Positions 28,719 to 36,989 of a stretch of DNA of 64,000 bases are shown here, piece after piece. Below the pieces are notes generated by a model. The model saw only the letters and a program-made list of their open reading frames with translations, was not told where the DNA came from and did not search any database. Both the position numbers and the translations under genes were made by a program. Positions within the stretch are counted from its first letter, which is position 1; every line of letters begins with the position of its first letter. The DNA comes from Dyella flava (GTDB lineage: Bacteria; Pseudomonadota; Gammaproteobacteria; Xanthomonadales; Rhodanobacteraceae): contig NZ_JADIKE010000039.1 of the NCBI RefSeq assembly GCF_016904955.1, forward strand, positions 248,001 to 312,000. Direction: 5' to 3'.

Positions 28719-29063
28719 AACCATCTCCAGATGTTCACTCTTGCGTCTGCAAGAGCGCTTTCAGTTGTCTGAACCATTCCGCAGTAGCGGTTAATAGGCC
28801 GTCACACGACGGTCAACGTCGTTTTTAACGGCCAGTGGTCCATGCGGTTGACACGAAACTGACGATTTCCCTGCTTTTTGAAGCACCTTAAATTTATTCG
28901 GCGCATCCAGGCTGTTTATAGAATTAGCCAACCTGTCATTCTGACGGCTCTGGCGCCATGCATGCACTGCGAATAGTCATATTGCAAATGACGTCGCGAT
29001 ATGGCTGTTCCTCGTGGCTGCTCACGAGTTGCCGGTGTCGAGGCCGGTAAGCGGTCTGTCATC
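28719..29063. other. Upstream region of the mdt-like operon
   Basis: This 345-base region lies between the mdt-like operon start and the stop of the DMT exporter. It must contain the mdt promoter. A minus-strand TTGACC and TATTAA occur near 28795-28822 but only 14 bases apart, so they are a weak candidate. A plus-strand TTGACA at 28848 has no gene to serve. No regulator gene is adjacent. Confidence 0.35.
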
Positions 29064-29939
29064 TCAGACCAGCTTGGCGCGCTTCCACCAGCGGGTCACT
29101 TTTTCTTCGCGGACCAGGGTAAACAGGCCTGCGCCGAGAATCATCACAATACCGGTCAGCATGGGCCAGTCGAGTTTATCGCCGAACAGCCAATAGCCAA
29201 ATCCGATGGCCCAGAGCATCTGGCTGTATTGCGTGGGGGCAACCCGATTGGCGGGCGCCAGCAAGGTGGCGTACATCAACAGTACGCTGGCGAGTGCGGC
29301 CAGCAGTCCATAGCCGGCCAGCAATTGCCACTCATGCCAGTTTGGCCATGCAAAATGGGGAATCATCATTAGGCCGCCGATGATCATCGGTCCGATCACG
29401 CCGGCACCATAGAGGCTGATGCGCTTCTCATGCGGGCCGGCTACACGCAGCGCAACCACCGAAGCGGCGGCAAACAAGCCACAAACCAGTCCTGCGATAT
29501 CGCCCACGCCCAGCGCGCGAAAACCCGGACGCAGCACCACCAGCACACCCGCAAAGCCGACGAATACCGCCAGCCAGCGCCGCCAGCCGACATGCTCTTT
29601 CAAGAAAATCACGGACAGGATGGTCACGAAGATCGGCATCAGAAAAATCATCGTGAATACTTCGGCCATCGGCAGCAAGGTGAAGGCGGTGACCGAAGCA
29701 ATATTGCCGCCAGCACCCGCGATCGCGCGCACCCACCATAGCGATGGCCGGCGCGCCACCACGACGTCGCGCCAGCGATCGCCCTTGCTCATGATGAAGG
29801 GAAGCGCCGAGAGCCCGAACAGCGCGCCAAAGAACACCGATTCGTAGGGCGGGATGGATCCGTGCAGTGATTTGACGAAGGCGTCGCTGATCGCATACGC
29901 GGCAAAGCTGGCGAAACCGATAAGCACACCCTTAATCAT
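29064..29939 (-). CDS. EamA-type DMT-superfamily transporter
   Basis: This 291-residue protein starts at ATG 29939; the longer frame to 30128 lacks support. It has about ten hydrophobic segments arranged as two EamA repeats, for example VLIGFASFAAYAISDAFVKS in the first and LVCGLFAAASVVALRVAG in the second. The short basic tail (EEKVTRWWKRAKLV) suits a cytoplasmic C-terminus. The family moves small metabolites, often as exporters, and the substrate cannot be predicted. It is a single gene with its own upstream region. Confidence 0.88.
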   Translation of the reverse strand: MIKGVLIGFASFAAYAISDAFVKSLHGSIPPYESVFFGALFGLSALPFIMSKGDRWRDVVVARRPSLWWVRAIAGAGGNIASVTAFTLLPMAEVFTMIFLMPIFVTILSVIFLKEHVGWRRWLAVFVGFAGVLVVLRPGFRALGVGDIAGLVCGLFAAASVVALRVAGPHEKRISLYGAGVIGPMIIGGLMMIPHFAWPNWHEWQLLAGYGLLAALASVLLMYATLLAPANRVAPTQYSQMLWAIGFGYWLFGDKLDWPMLTGIVMILGAGLFTLVREEKVTRWWKRAKLV

Positions 29940-30311
29940 GGCATTCCCACTCCATCCATGCCGCGGGGACTGCCACCGGCGATAAGCAGATCGTGTGTTG
30001 CATGGCAGGGCAGTGCGCGATGGACGCTGCATGAGAGCGCCCGTGATGGAGGCGTGCCATATCCATTGATAAGGGGAGCATAAAAAAGGCGCGTGGGGGA
30101 TTTTCATTATCGTCCCATAGCTTCGCATTTATGTGCATGGATAGTCTCTAAAGCCATTAGCCCATGTTTCACTCAAGCTCGCTTTCGCTTAGCGAGTCAT
30201 GGGTTTTATCGCTCATGCTGCGCCGTCAGAAGGACCGACGCAGTGCGCGCCGACTGGAGACAGTGCCAGCAGGCCCGCTGTTGCGGCGATCCAAGCTATG
30301 CAGGGAATGCA

Positions 30312-31499
30312 ATGACCATGCACCAAGGACGATTACCACCGCATTACGCCGGCTTGCTATGCACATGGCTGTTTGCCTTGAGCGCTCCGGTGCTGGCCGT
30401 GCAGGTGGGGGATCACTGGGATCTTGGCGGTGCGGTGCGCATGCGTGTGGATGATGATTCGCAGCGTCATATCCACAAGATCGGCATGGATACGGTCATG
30501 CTCGGCGCCAGCTATGCATCCGATAGCTGGATTGGCGCGGCGCGTTATCGCTTTTACGGTGCGGAGTATCCGTATCAATACGTCCCGCATTTCGGCGATA
30601 TCCGTTTTATGGAATATGCGTGGATTGGCTATCGCTTCGATCCCCGGCATCAGGTCGAGCTTGGTCTGAACCAGGTTCCGTTCGGGCTGCAGCCGCTGTA
30701 CAGCAGTACCTTCTGGGAAACGCTCGGCAATATCGTGGGCATGGAAGACATCGACATGCTGGGCGGCAAGTACCGCTGGGATACGCACGAGTGGAACGTG
30801 CAGGCTGGCTATTACGTGCGTCAGGCCTGGCCGGGGCATGGCACAGGCCGTGGCAGTACCTACTCGGTGGTGGTGACACCTGCCGATCCTGGTGTCGCAG
30901 GCGGCACGCGTAACGTAGAGCGCGATCTGTTTGTTGGACGCGTAGCGCGAAAGGCACGTTTCGGTGAATGGAAGGGCGAAGTGGGTTTCTCGCTGCTCAC
31001 ATCCAGTTTGTACAACGACGACACGCGGCGTTATGGCCGGCGCAACGCCTATGCCGTGCATTATTCAGCGCAGAAAAATGGCTGGGCTACGAAGCTGCAG
31101 TATGCGCGGCAGCAGATGGCTCCCAGAAATCCGCACGGTGAACAGACCATTACGGTCGGCGGTTATGACGGCACGTTCAATCTGGCCACCCGCGGCAACT
31201 TTTATACGGGTGATCTCAGCTACACCTTTGTTGACAGTTATCTCGTCGGTTGGGTCAAGGATCTGACTTTCTACAGCTCGTACAGTTTGTACGAGAAATC
31301 CAATCCTGCTTTTCGCAATTCGCAGCGCTTCATTCTCGGCACATCGTTCTCGCTCAAGCCCTTCAGTATTTATCTGGAGTGGCTCAACGGCCGCAACGAT
31401 CCGTACATTGGCGGCAACAGTTACACCCAGAGCCTCGCGGCAGGCAGCATCAATCGCTGGCGGAACCAGCTGTACATGAACATCGGGTACTACTTCTGA
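30312..31499 (+). CDS. Outer-membrane porin-like beta-barrel protein
   Basis: This 395-residue protein begins at ATG 30312 with AGGGA upstream (an in-frame ATG follows at 30318). It has a signal peptide ending near APVLA. The rest shows alternating aromatic and polar strands and ends in an outer-membrane terminal pattern (QLYMNIGYYF, final Phe). Strand-like segments such as HQVELGLNQVPFGLQPLYSS and DIDMLGGKYRWDTHEWNVQA recall phosphate-selective (OprP/OprO-like) porins. The specific solute is not predictable. It stands alone, with about 180 bases upstream and 235 downstream free of genes. Confidence 0.7.
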   Translation: MTMHQGRLPPHYAGLLCTWLFALSAPVLAVQVGDHWDLGGAVRMRVDDDSQRHIHKIGMDTVMLGASYASDSWIGAARYRFYGAEYPYQYVPHFGDIRFMEYAWIGYRFDPRHQVELGLNQVPFGLQPLYSSTFWETLGNIVGMEDIDMLGGKYRWDTHEWNVQAGYYVRQAWPGHGTGRGSTYSVVVTPADPGVAGGTRNVERDLFVGRVARKARFGEWKGEVGFSLLTSSLYNDDTRRYGRRNAYAVHYSAQKNGWATKLQYARQQMAPRNPHGEQTITVGGYDGTFNLATRGNFYTGDLSYTFVDSYLVGWVKDLTFYSSYSLYEKSNPAFRNSQRFILGTSFSLKPFSIYLEWLNGRNDPYIGGNSYTQSLAAGSINRWRNQLYMNIGYYF

Positions 31500-31734
31500 T
31501 CTGCAGATCGGTGCTGGGCCGCATGCCGGAAAGGCCTTGTATGCCTGGCCGACACGATGTGGCGGAAAAAGCTTCCCTGATCCTGGAGGGCGTAAGTGCC
31601 TGCTCCGACAGCGGATTGCGGCGGAATCCTACAGCCTGGCTGGCTCCAGCCTGACGGCTGTTGCAGCCCGGCATGACCGAAATGACAGGCCCCGGCTACA
31701 CTATTGAGCTCCCCCGATTGTTTCCGGAACTCCT

Positions 31735-32904
31735 ATGGCAGCCCGTTTGAATCCGCTCGATCTGTATGACGTCCGTTCCCTGCTCAGCGATGAAGAGCGC
31801 ATGGTGCAGGACACCGTGGGCCGTTTCGTCGATGAGAAAGTGCTGCCGATCATCGGCGATTGCTTCGATCAGGGCCGCTTCCCCAAGGAGCTGATTCCGG
31901 AAATCGCCAATCTGGGCCTGCTGGGCGCCACCATTCCCGAAAAATACGGTTGTGCCGGCATGAACGGCGTCAGCTACGGCCTGATCTGCCAGGAGCTGGA
32001 GCGCGGCGATTCCGGCCTGCGCAGCTTCGCCTCGGTGCAGAGCTCGCTGTGCATGTATCCGATCTATGCCTACGGCAGCGAAGAACAAAAGATGCACTAC
32101 CTGCCGAAAATGGCGGCGGGTGAGGTGATTGGTTGCTTCGGCCTGACCGAACCGCACGGCGGCTCCGATCCGGCCAATATGAAAACCAACGCCAAGAAAG
32201 ACGGCGGCGACTGGGTGATCAACGGCGCCAAGATGTGGATCACCAACGGCAATATCGCGCAGATCGCGATTGTCTGGGCGCAGACCGAAGACGGCATCCA
32301 GGGCTTCATCGTGCCCACGGACACCAAGGGCTTCACCGCGCAGGAAGTGCACAAGAAGATGAGCCTGCGCGCGTCGGTCACGTCCGCGCTGTTCTTCGAC
32401 AACGTGCGCGTGCCGGAAGCCAACCGCCTGCCGAACGTGAAGGGCCTGAAGGGGCCGCTCGGCTGCCTGACCCAGGCGCGCTATGGCATCACCTGGGGTC
32501 CGATCGGCGCCGCCCAGGCCTGCCTGAAGGAAGTGCTGGACTACACGCAAGAGCGCGTGCTGTTCGGCCGCCCACTGGCCTCCAATCAGGCGATCCAGCT
32601 GAAGATGGCCGACATGGCACGCCGTATCACTAGCGCGCAACTGCTTTCGCTGCAGCTTGGCCGTCTGAAGGACGCCGGCAAGATGGAACCCACCCAGGTT
32701 TCGCTGGCCAAGTGGAACAACTGCCGCATGGCCATCGATATCGCACGCGAATGCCGCGACATCCTCGGCGGCGCCGGCATCACCGTCGAACACTCGGCGA
32801 TTCGCCACGCATTGAACCTGGAATCGGTCATCACCTACGAAGGCACCGAGACGGTGCATCAGCTGGTGGTCGGCCGCGAACTCACCGGTATCAACGCGTT
32901 CTGA
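31735..32904 (+). CDS. gcdH: Glutaryl-CoA dehydrogenase (acyl-CoA dehydrogenase family)
   Basis: This 389-residue FAD enzyme oxidises and decarboxylates glutaryl-CoA to crotonyl-CoA in lysine and tryptophan breakdown. The GCDH-specific segment SGLRSFASVQSSLCMYPIYA, containing the Arg that binds the glutaryl carboxylate, is visible. So are the FAD region CFGLTEPHGGSDPANMKT and the catalytic Glu in ESVITYEGTETVHQL. Length equals the family norm. It stands as a single gene; an ALDH7-type dehydrogenase in the same catabolic direction lies about 22 kb downstream. A CCCTCTCC-type palindrome follows the stop. Confidence 0.92.
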   Translation: MAARLNPLDLYDVRSLLSDEERMVQDTVGRFVDEKVLPIIGDCFDQGRFPKELIPEIANLGLLGATIPEKYGCAGMNGVSYGLICQELERGDSGLRSFASVQSSLCMYPIYAYGSEEQKMHYLPKMAAGEVIGCFGLTEPHGGSDPANMKTNAKKDGGDWVINGAKMWITNGNIAQIAIVWAQTEDGIQGFIVPTDTKGFTAQEVHKKMSLRASVTSALFFDNVRVPEANRLPNVKGLKGPLGCLTQARYGITWGPIGAAQACLKEVLDYTQERVLFGRPLASNQAIQLKMADMARRITSAQLLSLQLGRLKDAGKMEPTQVSLAKWNNCRMAIDIARECRDILGGAGITVEHSAIRHALNLESVITYEGTETVHQLVVGRELTGINAF

Positions 32905-32922
32905 TGTGATCCGGCCTGGTGA

Positions 32923-32945
32923 ACCCTCTCCCTTGCGGAGAGGGT
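32923..32945. repeat. GC-rich palindrome after gcdH
   Basis: A perfect 9-bp stem (32923-32931 with 32937-32945, loop CTTGC) shares the ACCCTCTCC arm with the palindrome after gdh. There is no T-tract. It overlaps the alternative GTG start (32944) of the next gene, which argues against that start. Confidence 0.65.
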
Positions 32946-32973
32946 GCCGGCAGCACCTGCCCTGGACTCGATC

Positions 32974-33528
32974 GTGTCGATCCACGCTATCCGCATCGAA
33001 ACCGAGCGCCTGATCCTGCGCCCACCTGTTGCGGCGGATTTTGACGCGTATGCCGCCCACATGGCCGACGCCGAGGCGGTGCGCTTCGTTGGCGGCGAGC
33101 AGCCGCGCGCCAGGGCCTGGCGCGGTTTTTTGGTGGTGGCGGGAGCGTGGGTCATCCAGGGGTTTTCCACTTTTTCGGTGATCGAGAAAGCATCCGGTCG
33201 CTGGATTGGACGCATCGGTCCGTGGCATCCGGTCGGCTGGCCGGGAACCGAGATCGGCTGGAGTCTGGTCCGTGATGCCTGGGGCAAGGGATATGCCTAT
33301 GAAGGCGCGGTGGCGGCGACCGATTGGGCGTTCGCACATCTCGGATGGCATGAAGTGATCCATCCGATCCATCCTGACAACCGTTCCTCGCGGTCGCTGG
33401 CCCGGCGTCTTGGCGCGCAACTGCGCGGCACCATGCGCTTGTCATCGTCGATTCCGAACGACGTGGCCGAGATCTGGGGCCAGACGCGCGAGCAGTGGTT
33501 GCAACGGCAAGCGAGCCCAAGGAGCTGA
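32974..33528 (+). CDS. GNAT acetyltransferase (RimJ/RimL-like), first of a tandem pair
   Basis: This 184-residue protein is an N-acetyltransferase of the GNAT fold. The opening RIETERLILRPPVAADFDAY and the acetyl-CoA loop region GWSLVRDAWGKGYAYEGA are typical of RimJ/RimL-like members that acetylate protein or small-molecule amines. GTG 32974 is chosen because it matches the start of its tandem copy; GTG 32944 lies inside a palindrome. It is followed after 3 bases by a second gene of about 70% identity by eye. The substrate is unknown. Confidence 0.8.
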   Translation: MSIHAIRIETERLILRPPVAADFDAYAAHMADAEAVRFVGGEQPRARAWRGFLVVAGAWVIQGFSTFSVIEKASGRWIGRIGPWHPVGWPGTEIGWSLVRDAWGKGYAYEGAVAATDWAFAHLGWHEVIHPIHPDNRSSRSLARRLGAQLRGTMRLSSSIPNDVAEIWGQTREQWLQRQASPRS

Positions 33529-33531
33529 AGC

Positions 33532-34071
33532 ATGTTCACTGCCGATCTTCGCATCGAGACCGAACGCCTGATCCTGCGTCCGCCGGTGCAGGACGATTTC
33601 GAGGCTTACGCCGCCAACATGGCCGATCACGAAGCGTCGCATTTCATCGGCGGCCCGCAAGCGCGCGAAGTGGCGTGGCGCGGCTTTCTCTCGCTGGCCG
33701 GCGCGTGGATGATCCAGGGCTTCTCGATGTTCTCGGTGATCGAGAAAGCGAGCGGGCGCTGGATCGGCCGCCTTGGTCCCTGGTATCCGGAAGGCTGGCC
33801 CGGCACCGAAGTGGGCTGGGGACTGGCGCGCGAGGCCTGGGGCAAGGGATACGCCTATGAAGGCTCGGTGGCCGCCATCGACTGGGCCTTCGATCAGCTT
33901 GGCTGGAGCGAAGTGATCCACTCCATCAATGCCGAGAACCATTCATCGCAGGTGCTGGCCCGCCGCCTGGGTTCGCAGTTGCGTGGCCCGACCAAACTGC
34001 CGCCACCTTACGAAAACATCACCGTCGATGTCTGGGCACAGACGCGCGAGCAATGGAAACAGCGCAAATGA
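33532..34071 (+). CDS. GNAT acetyltransferase, second of a tandem pair
   Basis: This 179-residue GNAT protein has a strong AAGGAG ribosome site in front of ATG 33532. It shares long identical blocks with its upstream neighbour (RIETERLILRPPV, FSVIEKASGRWIGR, WGKGYAYEG, ARRLG, QTREQW), marking a local duplication followed by divergence. The acetyl-CoA loop is GWGLAREAWGKGYAYEGS. Its stop overlaps the next gene by ATGA, so the three genes form one unit. Confidence 0.85.
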   Translation: MFTADLRIETERLILRPPVQDDFEAYAANMADHEASHFIGGPQAREVAWRGFLSLAGAWMIQGFSMFSVIEKASGRWIGRLGPWYPEGWPGTEVGWGLAREAWGKGYAYEGSVAAIDWAFDQLGWSEVIHSINAENHSSQVLARRLGSQLRGPTKLPPPYENITVDVWAQTREQWKQRK

Positions 34072-34535
34072 CGCCCCTGCCGCAGGCATTGCGCGACGCG
34101 CTGGCGGCCGCGGTGCCGCCACTGCAGGGGCATTGCCTTGATGCGTGGGTGGTTATCGGCAGTGCGGCGGCGGCGCTGGCCGGCGCCCAGGTCGAGGTTG
34201 CCGATCTGGATCTGCTGACCAGCCAGCGCGATGCAGAACGGCTGATCACGCTTTGGCATGCCGAACTGGATGCGACCTACCAGCCTGCAGCCGGCGACCG
34301 TTTCCGCTCGCGCTTCGCCCGCTTCCTGTTCCCCGCCATGCCGGTGGAAGTCATGGGCGGACTCGAACTGCGTGCCGCGCAGGGCTGGATGCCGGTGCGG
34401 GTGCATGCGATCGAGCATGTCGCCTGTGCGGGCGTTGAGGTGCCGGTTCCGTCCCGTGCCGAGCAGATTCGCATCCTGGAGAGCTTTGGCCGCCCCAAGG
34501 ATCTGCAGCGTGCCCACTTGTTACGCGCGCCATGA
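34068..34535 (+). CDS. Nucleotidyltransferase-like protein
   Basis: This 155-residue protein starts at ATG 34068 in an ATGA overlap with the acetyltransferase gene. The N-terminal region VVIGSAAAALAGAQVEVADLDLLTS resembles the GS...DxD pattern of small nucleotidyltransferase-fold proteins. The end, SRAEQIRILESFGRPKDLQRA, also suits that family. The catalytic set is only partly recognisable, so activity is uncertain. It could modify or sense a small molecule together with the acetyltransferases, but nothing in the sequence shows this. Confidence 0.5.
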   Translation: MTPLPQALRDALAAAVPPLQGHCLDAWVVIGSAAAALAGAQVEVADLDLLTSQRDAERLITLWHAELDATYQPAAGDRFRSRFARFLFPAMPVEVMGGLELRAAQGWMPVRVHAIEHVACAGVEVPVPSRAEQIRILESFGRPKDLQRAHLLRAP

Positions 34536-34637
34536 AATACCGGTTGCCCGCCACACTGGCAGCGCTCAGGTGCGCCCACCGATAATTCCCCATTCCGTGC
34601 CGCTGGTCGGCACGTCTTTACCGAGAACTTCGCCATC

Positions 34638-36908
34638 ATGTCCGCCACGCCTATCGCCGCCCGCCACAAGGGCTTCAACCGCGCCGAGATCGTCGACCAG
34701 AACTTCACCGAGTTCGTGCAGCTCTGGCAGGGCCAGGTGCACAGCAAGCCGCGCGAGGACGCCCCCATCCTGCCGGGCAGCGCACTTGATGCACGCGGTT
34801 TTCGCGAACTGCTGGAATCGCAGCTGATCTCGCGTCATCTCGACCTGATGGCGCGCGTGCTGCGCGTGCAGAACAAAGTGTTCTACACCATCGGCAGTTC
34901 CGGTCACGAAGGCAATGCGATGGTCGCGCGCCTGACCCGTCACACCGATCCGGCCTTCCTGCATTACCGTTCCGGCGGCTTCATGGCCGAGCGTTTCCGG
35001 AAGCTGCCGGGCATGGATCCGGTGATGGACTCGGCACTGTCGTTCGCCGCCAGCAAGGAAGATCCCGCTTCCGGCGGCCGCCACAAAGTGTGGGGCAGCA
35101 AACCGCTTTGGGTATTGCCGCAGACCTCGACCATTGCCTCGCATCTGCCCAAGGCCTTGGGCACCGCGGTCGCGATCGAGCAGGGCCGTCGCATCGGCCA
35201 TCAGCTGCCGATTCCGGAAGACTCCATCGCTATCTGCTCGTTCGGCGATGCGTCCAGCAATCACGCCACCGCGCAGACGGCGTTCAATGCCGCCGCCTGG
35301 ACGGCTTACCAGAAGCTGCCGGCGCCGGTGCTGTTCGTGTGCGAAGACAACGGCATCGGCATCTCGGTGAAAACGCCGAGCGGTTGGGTGGCGAACAACT
35401 TCCAGCATCGCCCGGATCTCGACTACTTCTTTGCCGATGGCCTGGATCTGGCCGAAGGCTATGCGCAGGTAGCGCGCGCGGTGGAGCATTGCCGCAGCAC
35501 GCGCCGCCCGACCTTCCTGCATCTGAAGACCACCCGCATCATGGGTCACGCCGGTACCGATTTCGAAATCGAATGGCGCAGCATCGAGGAACTGGTGTCG
35601 GTGGAAGCTTCCGATCCGCTGCTGCGTTCGGCCGCTATCGCGCTGGAATCAGGTCTCTACAGCAAGGACGAACTGCTGGCGCTCAACCAGAGCATCCGTC
35701 AGCGTTGCTTTGCGGCGGCGGAAGAAGCCGACCGCAGCCCCAAGCTGGAACGGCTGGATGATGTGATGGCCCCGCTGGCGCCGTACACGCCCGAGCAGGT
35801 GAAGGCCGAAGCCGAGCGTGCGGATTACAACGACAAGCGCGCCGCCGTCTTCGGTGGCGAAGAAAAACTCCCGGAAAAGCAGCCGCCACGTCACCTGGCG
35901 ATCCAGATCAACCAGGCGCTGCACGATGTGATGGCGAAGTATCCCGAGACGCTGCTGTTCGGCGAAGACGTCGCGCAGAAGGGCGGCGTTTATACCGTGA
36001 CCAAGGGACTGTTCAAGGCGTTCAAGGGCGGTCGCGTGTTCAACACCTTGCTCGATGAAACCGTGATCCTCGGCCTGGCCCAGGGCTACGCCAACATGGG
36101 CATGCTGCCGCTACCGGAAATCCAGTACCTGGCGTATTTCCACAACGCCTGCGACCAGATCCGTGGCGAAGCGGCTTCGTTGCAGTTCTTCTCCAACAAC
36201 CAATACCGCAATCCGATGGTGATGCGTGTGGCGTCGCTGGGTTATCAGCGCGGCTTTGGCGGCCACTTCCACAATGACAACTCGATTGCCGCCTTGCGTG
36301 ATATTCCGGGTCTGGTGGTCGGTTGCGCCAGCCGTGGCGACGATGCCGCGACCATGCTGCGCACGATGATGGCGCTGGCCAAAGTCGACGGGCGTGTCTG
36401 TGCATTCCTGGAGCCGATTGCGCTGTACATGACCAAGGATCTTTACGAAGCCGGCGACGGCCAGTGGCAATTCAGCTATCCCGCCCCCGGCGAAGCGATG
36501 CCGCTGGGCGAAGGTCGCGTTTATAACGATGACGCGAATGATCTGGTGATCTTCACCTTCGGCAACGGTGTGCCGATGGCGCTGCGTTCGGCCAAGATCA
36601 TTGGGCAGGACCTCGGCTGGAAGGTGCGTGTGGTCGATTTGCGTTGGCTGGCACCGCTCAACGATGCGTTTATCGCGCAGCAGGCCAAGAGTGCCAAGCG
36701 GATACTTGTGCTCGATGAAGGGCGCAAGAGCGCAGGCGTAGGCGAGGGCATCATCACCGCCGTGGTGGAAGCCGGATTTGGTAACACCCCACTGGTGCGG
36801 GTGGTGGGCGCCGATACCTACACGCCACTCGCCGGCGCCGCCTTCCTGGTCCTGCCTGGTGACGCAGAAGTGATTGCTGCGGCGAAGAAGCTGGCCGGCA
36901 AGAAGTAA
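34638..36908 (+). CDS. Fused alpha/beta E1 subunit of a 2-oxoacid (branched-chain type) dehydrogenase
   Basis: This 756-residue protein joins two parts normally found as separate subunits. Residues about 1-390 are the E1-alpha part with the thiamine pyrophosphate motif (GDASSN ... CEDNGIGIS) and HYRSGGFMAERF. Residues about 415-756 are the E1-beta part (LLFGEDVAQKGGVYTVTKGL, LDETVILGLAQGYANMGML, VVDLRWLAPLNDAF). Such fused E1 proteins decarboxylate branched-chain or related 2-oxoacids and pass the acyl group to an E2 lipoyl subunit. No E2 or E3 gene lies nearby. The gene has its own promoter space of about 100 bases and ends in a strong terminator. Confidence 0.88.
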   Translation: MSATPIAARHKGFNRAEIVDQNFTEFVQLWQGQVHSKPREDAPILPGSALDARGFRELLESQLISRHLDLMARVLRVQNKVFYTIGSSGHEGNAMVARLTRHTDPAFLHYRSGGFMAERFRKLPGMDPVMDSALSFAASKEDPASGGRHKVWGSKPLWVLPQTSTIASHLPKALGTAVAIEQGRRIGHQLPIPEDSIAICSFGDASSNHATAQTAFNAAAWTAYQKLPAPVLFVCEDNGIGISVKTPSGWVANNFQHRPDLDYFFADGLDLAEGYAQVARAVEHCRSTRRPTFLHLKTTRIMGHAGTDFEIEWRSIEELVSVEASDPLLRSAAIALESGLYSKDELLALNQSIRQRCFAAAEEADRSPKLERLDDVMAPLAPYTPEQVKAEAERADYNDKRAAVFGGEEKLPEKQPPRHLAIQINQALHDVMAKYPETLLFGEDVAQKGGVYTVTKGLFKAFKGGRVFNTLLDETVILGLAQGYANMGMLPLPEIQYLAYFHNACDQIRGEAASLQFFSNNQYRNPMVMRVASLGYQRGFGGHFHNDNSIAALRDIPGLVVGCASRGDDAATMLRTMMALAKVDGRVCAFLEPIALYMTKDLYEAGDGQWQFSYPAPGEAMPLGEGRVYNDDANDLVIFTFGNGVPMALRSAKIIGQDLGWKVRVVDLRWLAPLNDAFIAQQAKSAKRILVLDEGRKSAGVGEGIITAVVEAGFGNTPLVRVVGADTYTPLAGAAFLVLPGDAEVIAAAKKLAGKK

Positions 36909-36927
36909 CCCAAGCTGCGTTTTTTCC

Positions 36928-36956
36928 AAACGCCCCCTGCTTTCAGGGGGCGTTTT
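36928..36956 (+). terminator. Intrinsic terminator after the E1 gene
   Basis: A perfect 12-bp stem (36928-36939 with 36944-36955, loop CTTT) runs into TTTT and lies 20 bases after the stop. It also lies downstream of the convergent diguanylate cyclase gene and may work both ways. Confidence 0.88.
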
Positions 36957-36989
36957 CATGAGCGTGCAGGTGGCCGCGGAGCGATCGCC

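Noticed and set aside
28848-28853. TTGACA hexamer on the plus strand upstream of the mdt-like operon
   Set aside because: There is no matching -10 at 16-18 bases and no plus-strand gene within a kilobase downstream.
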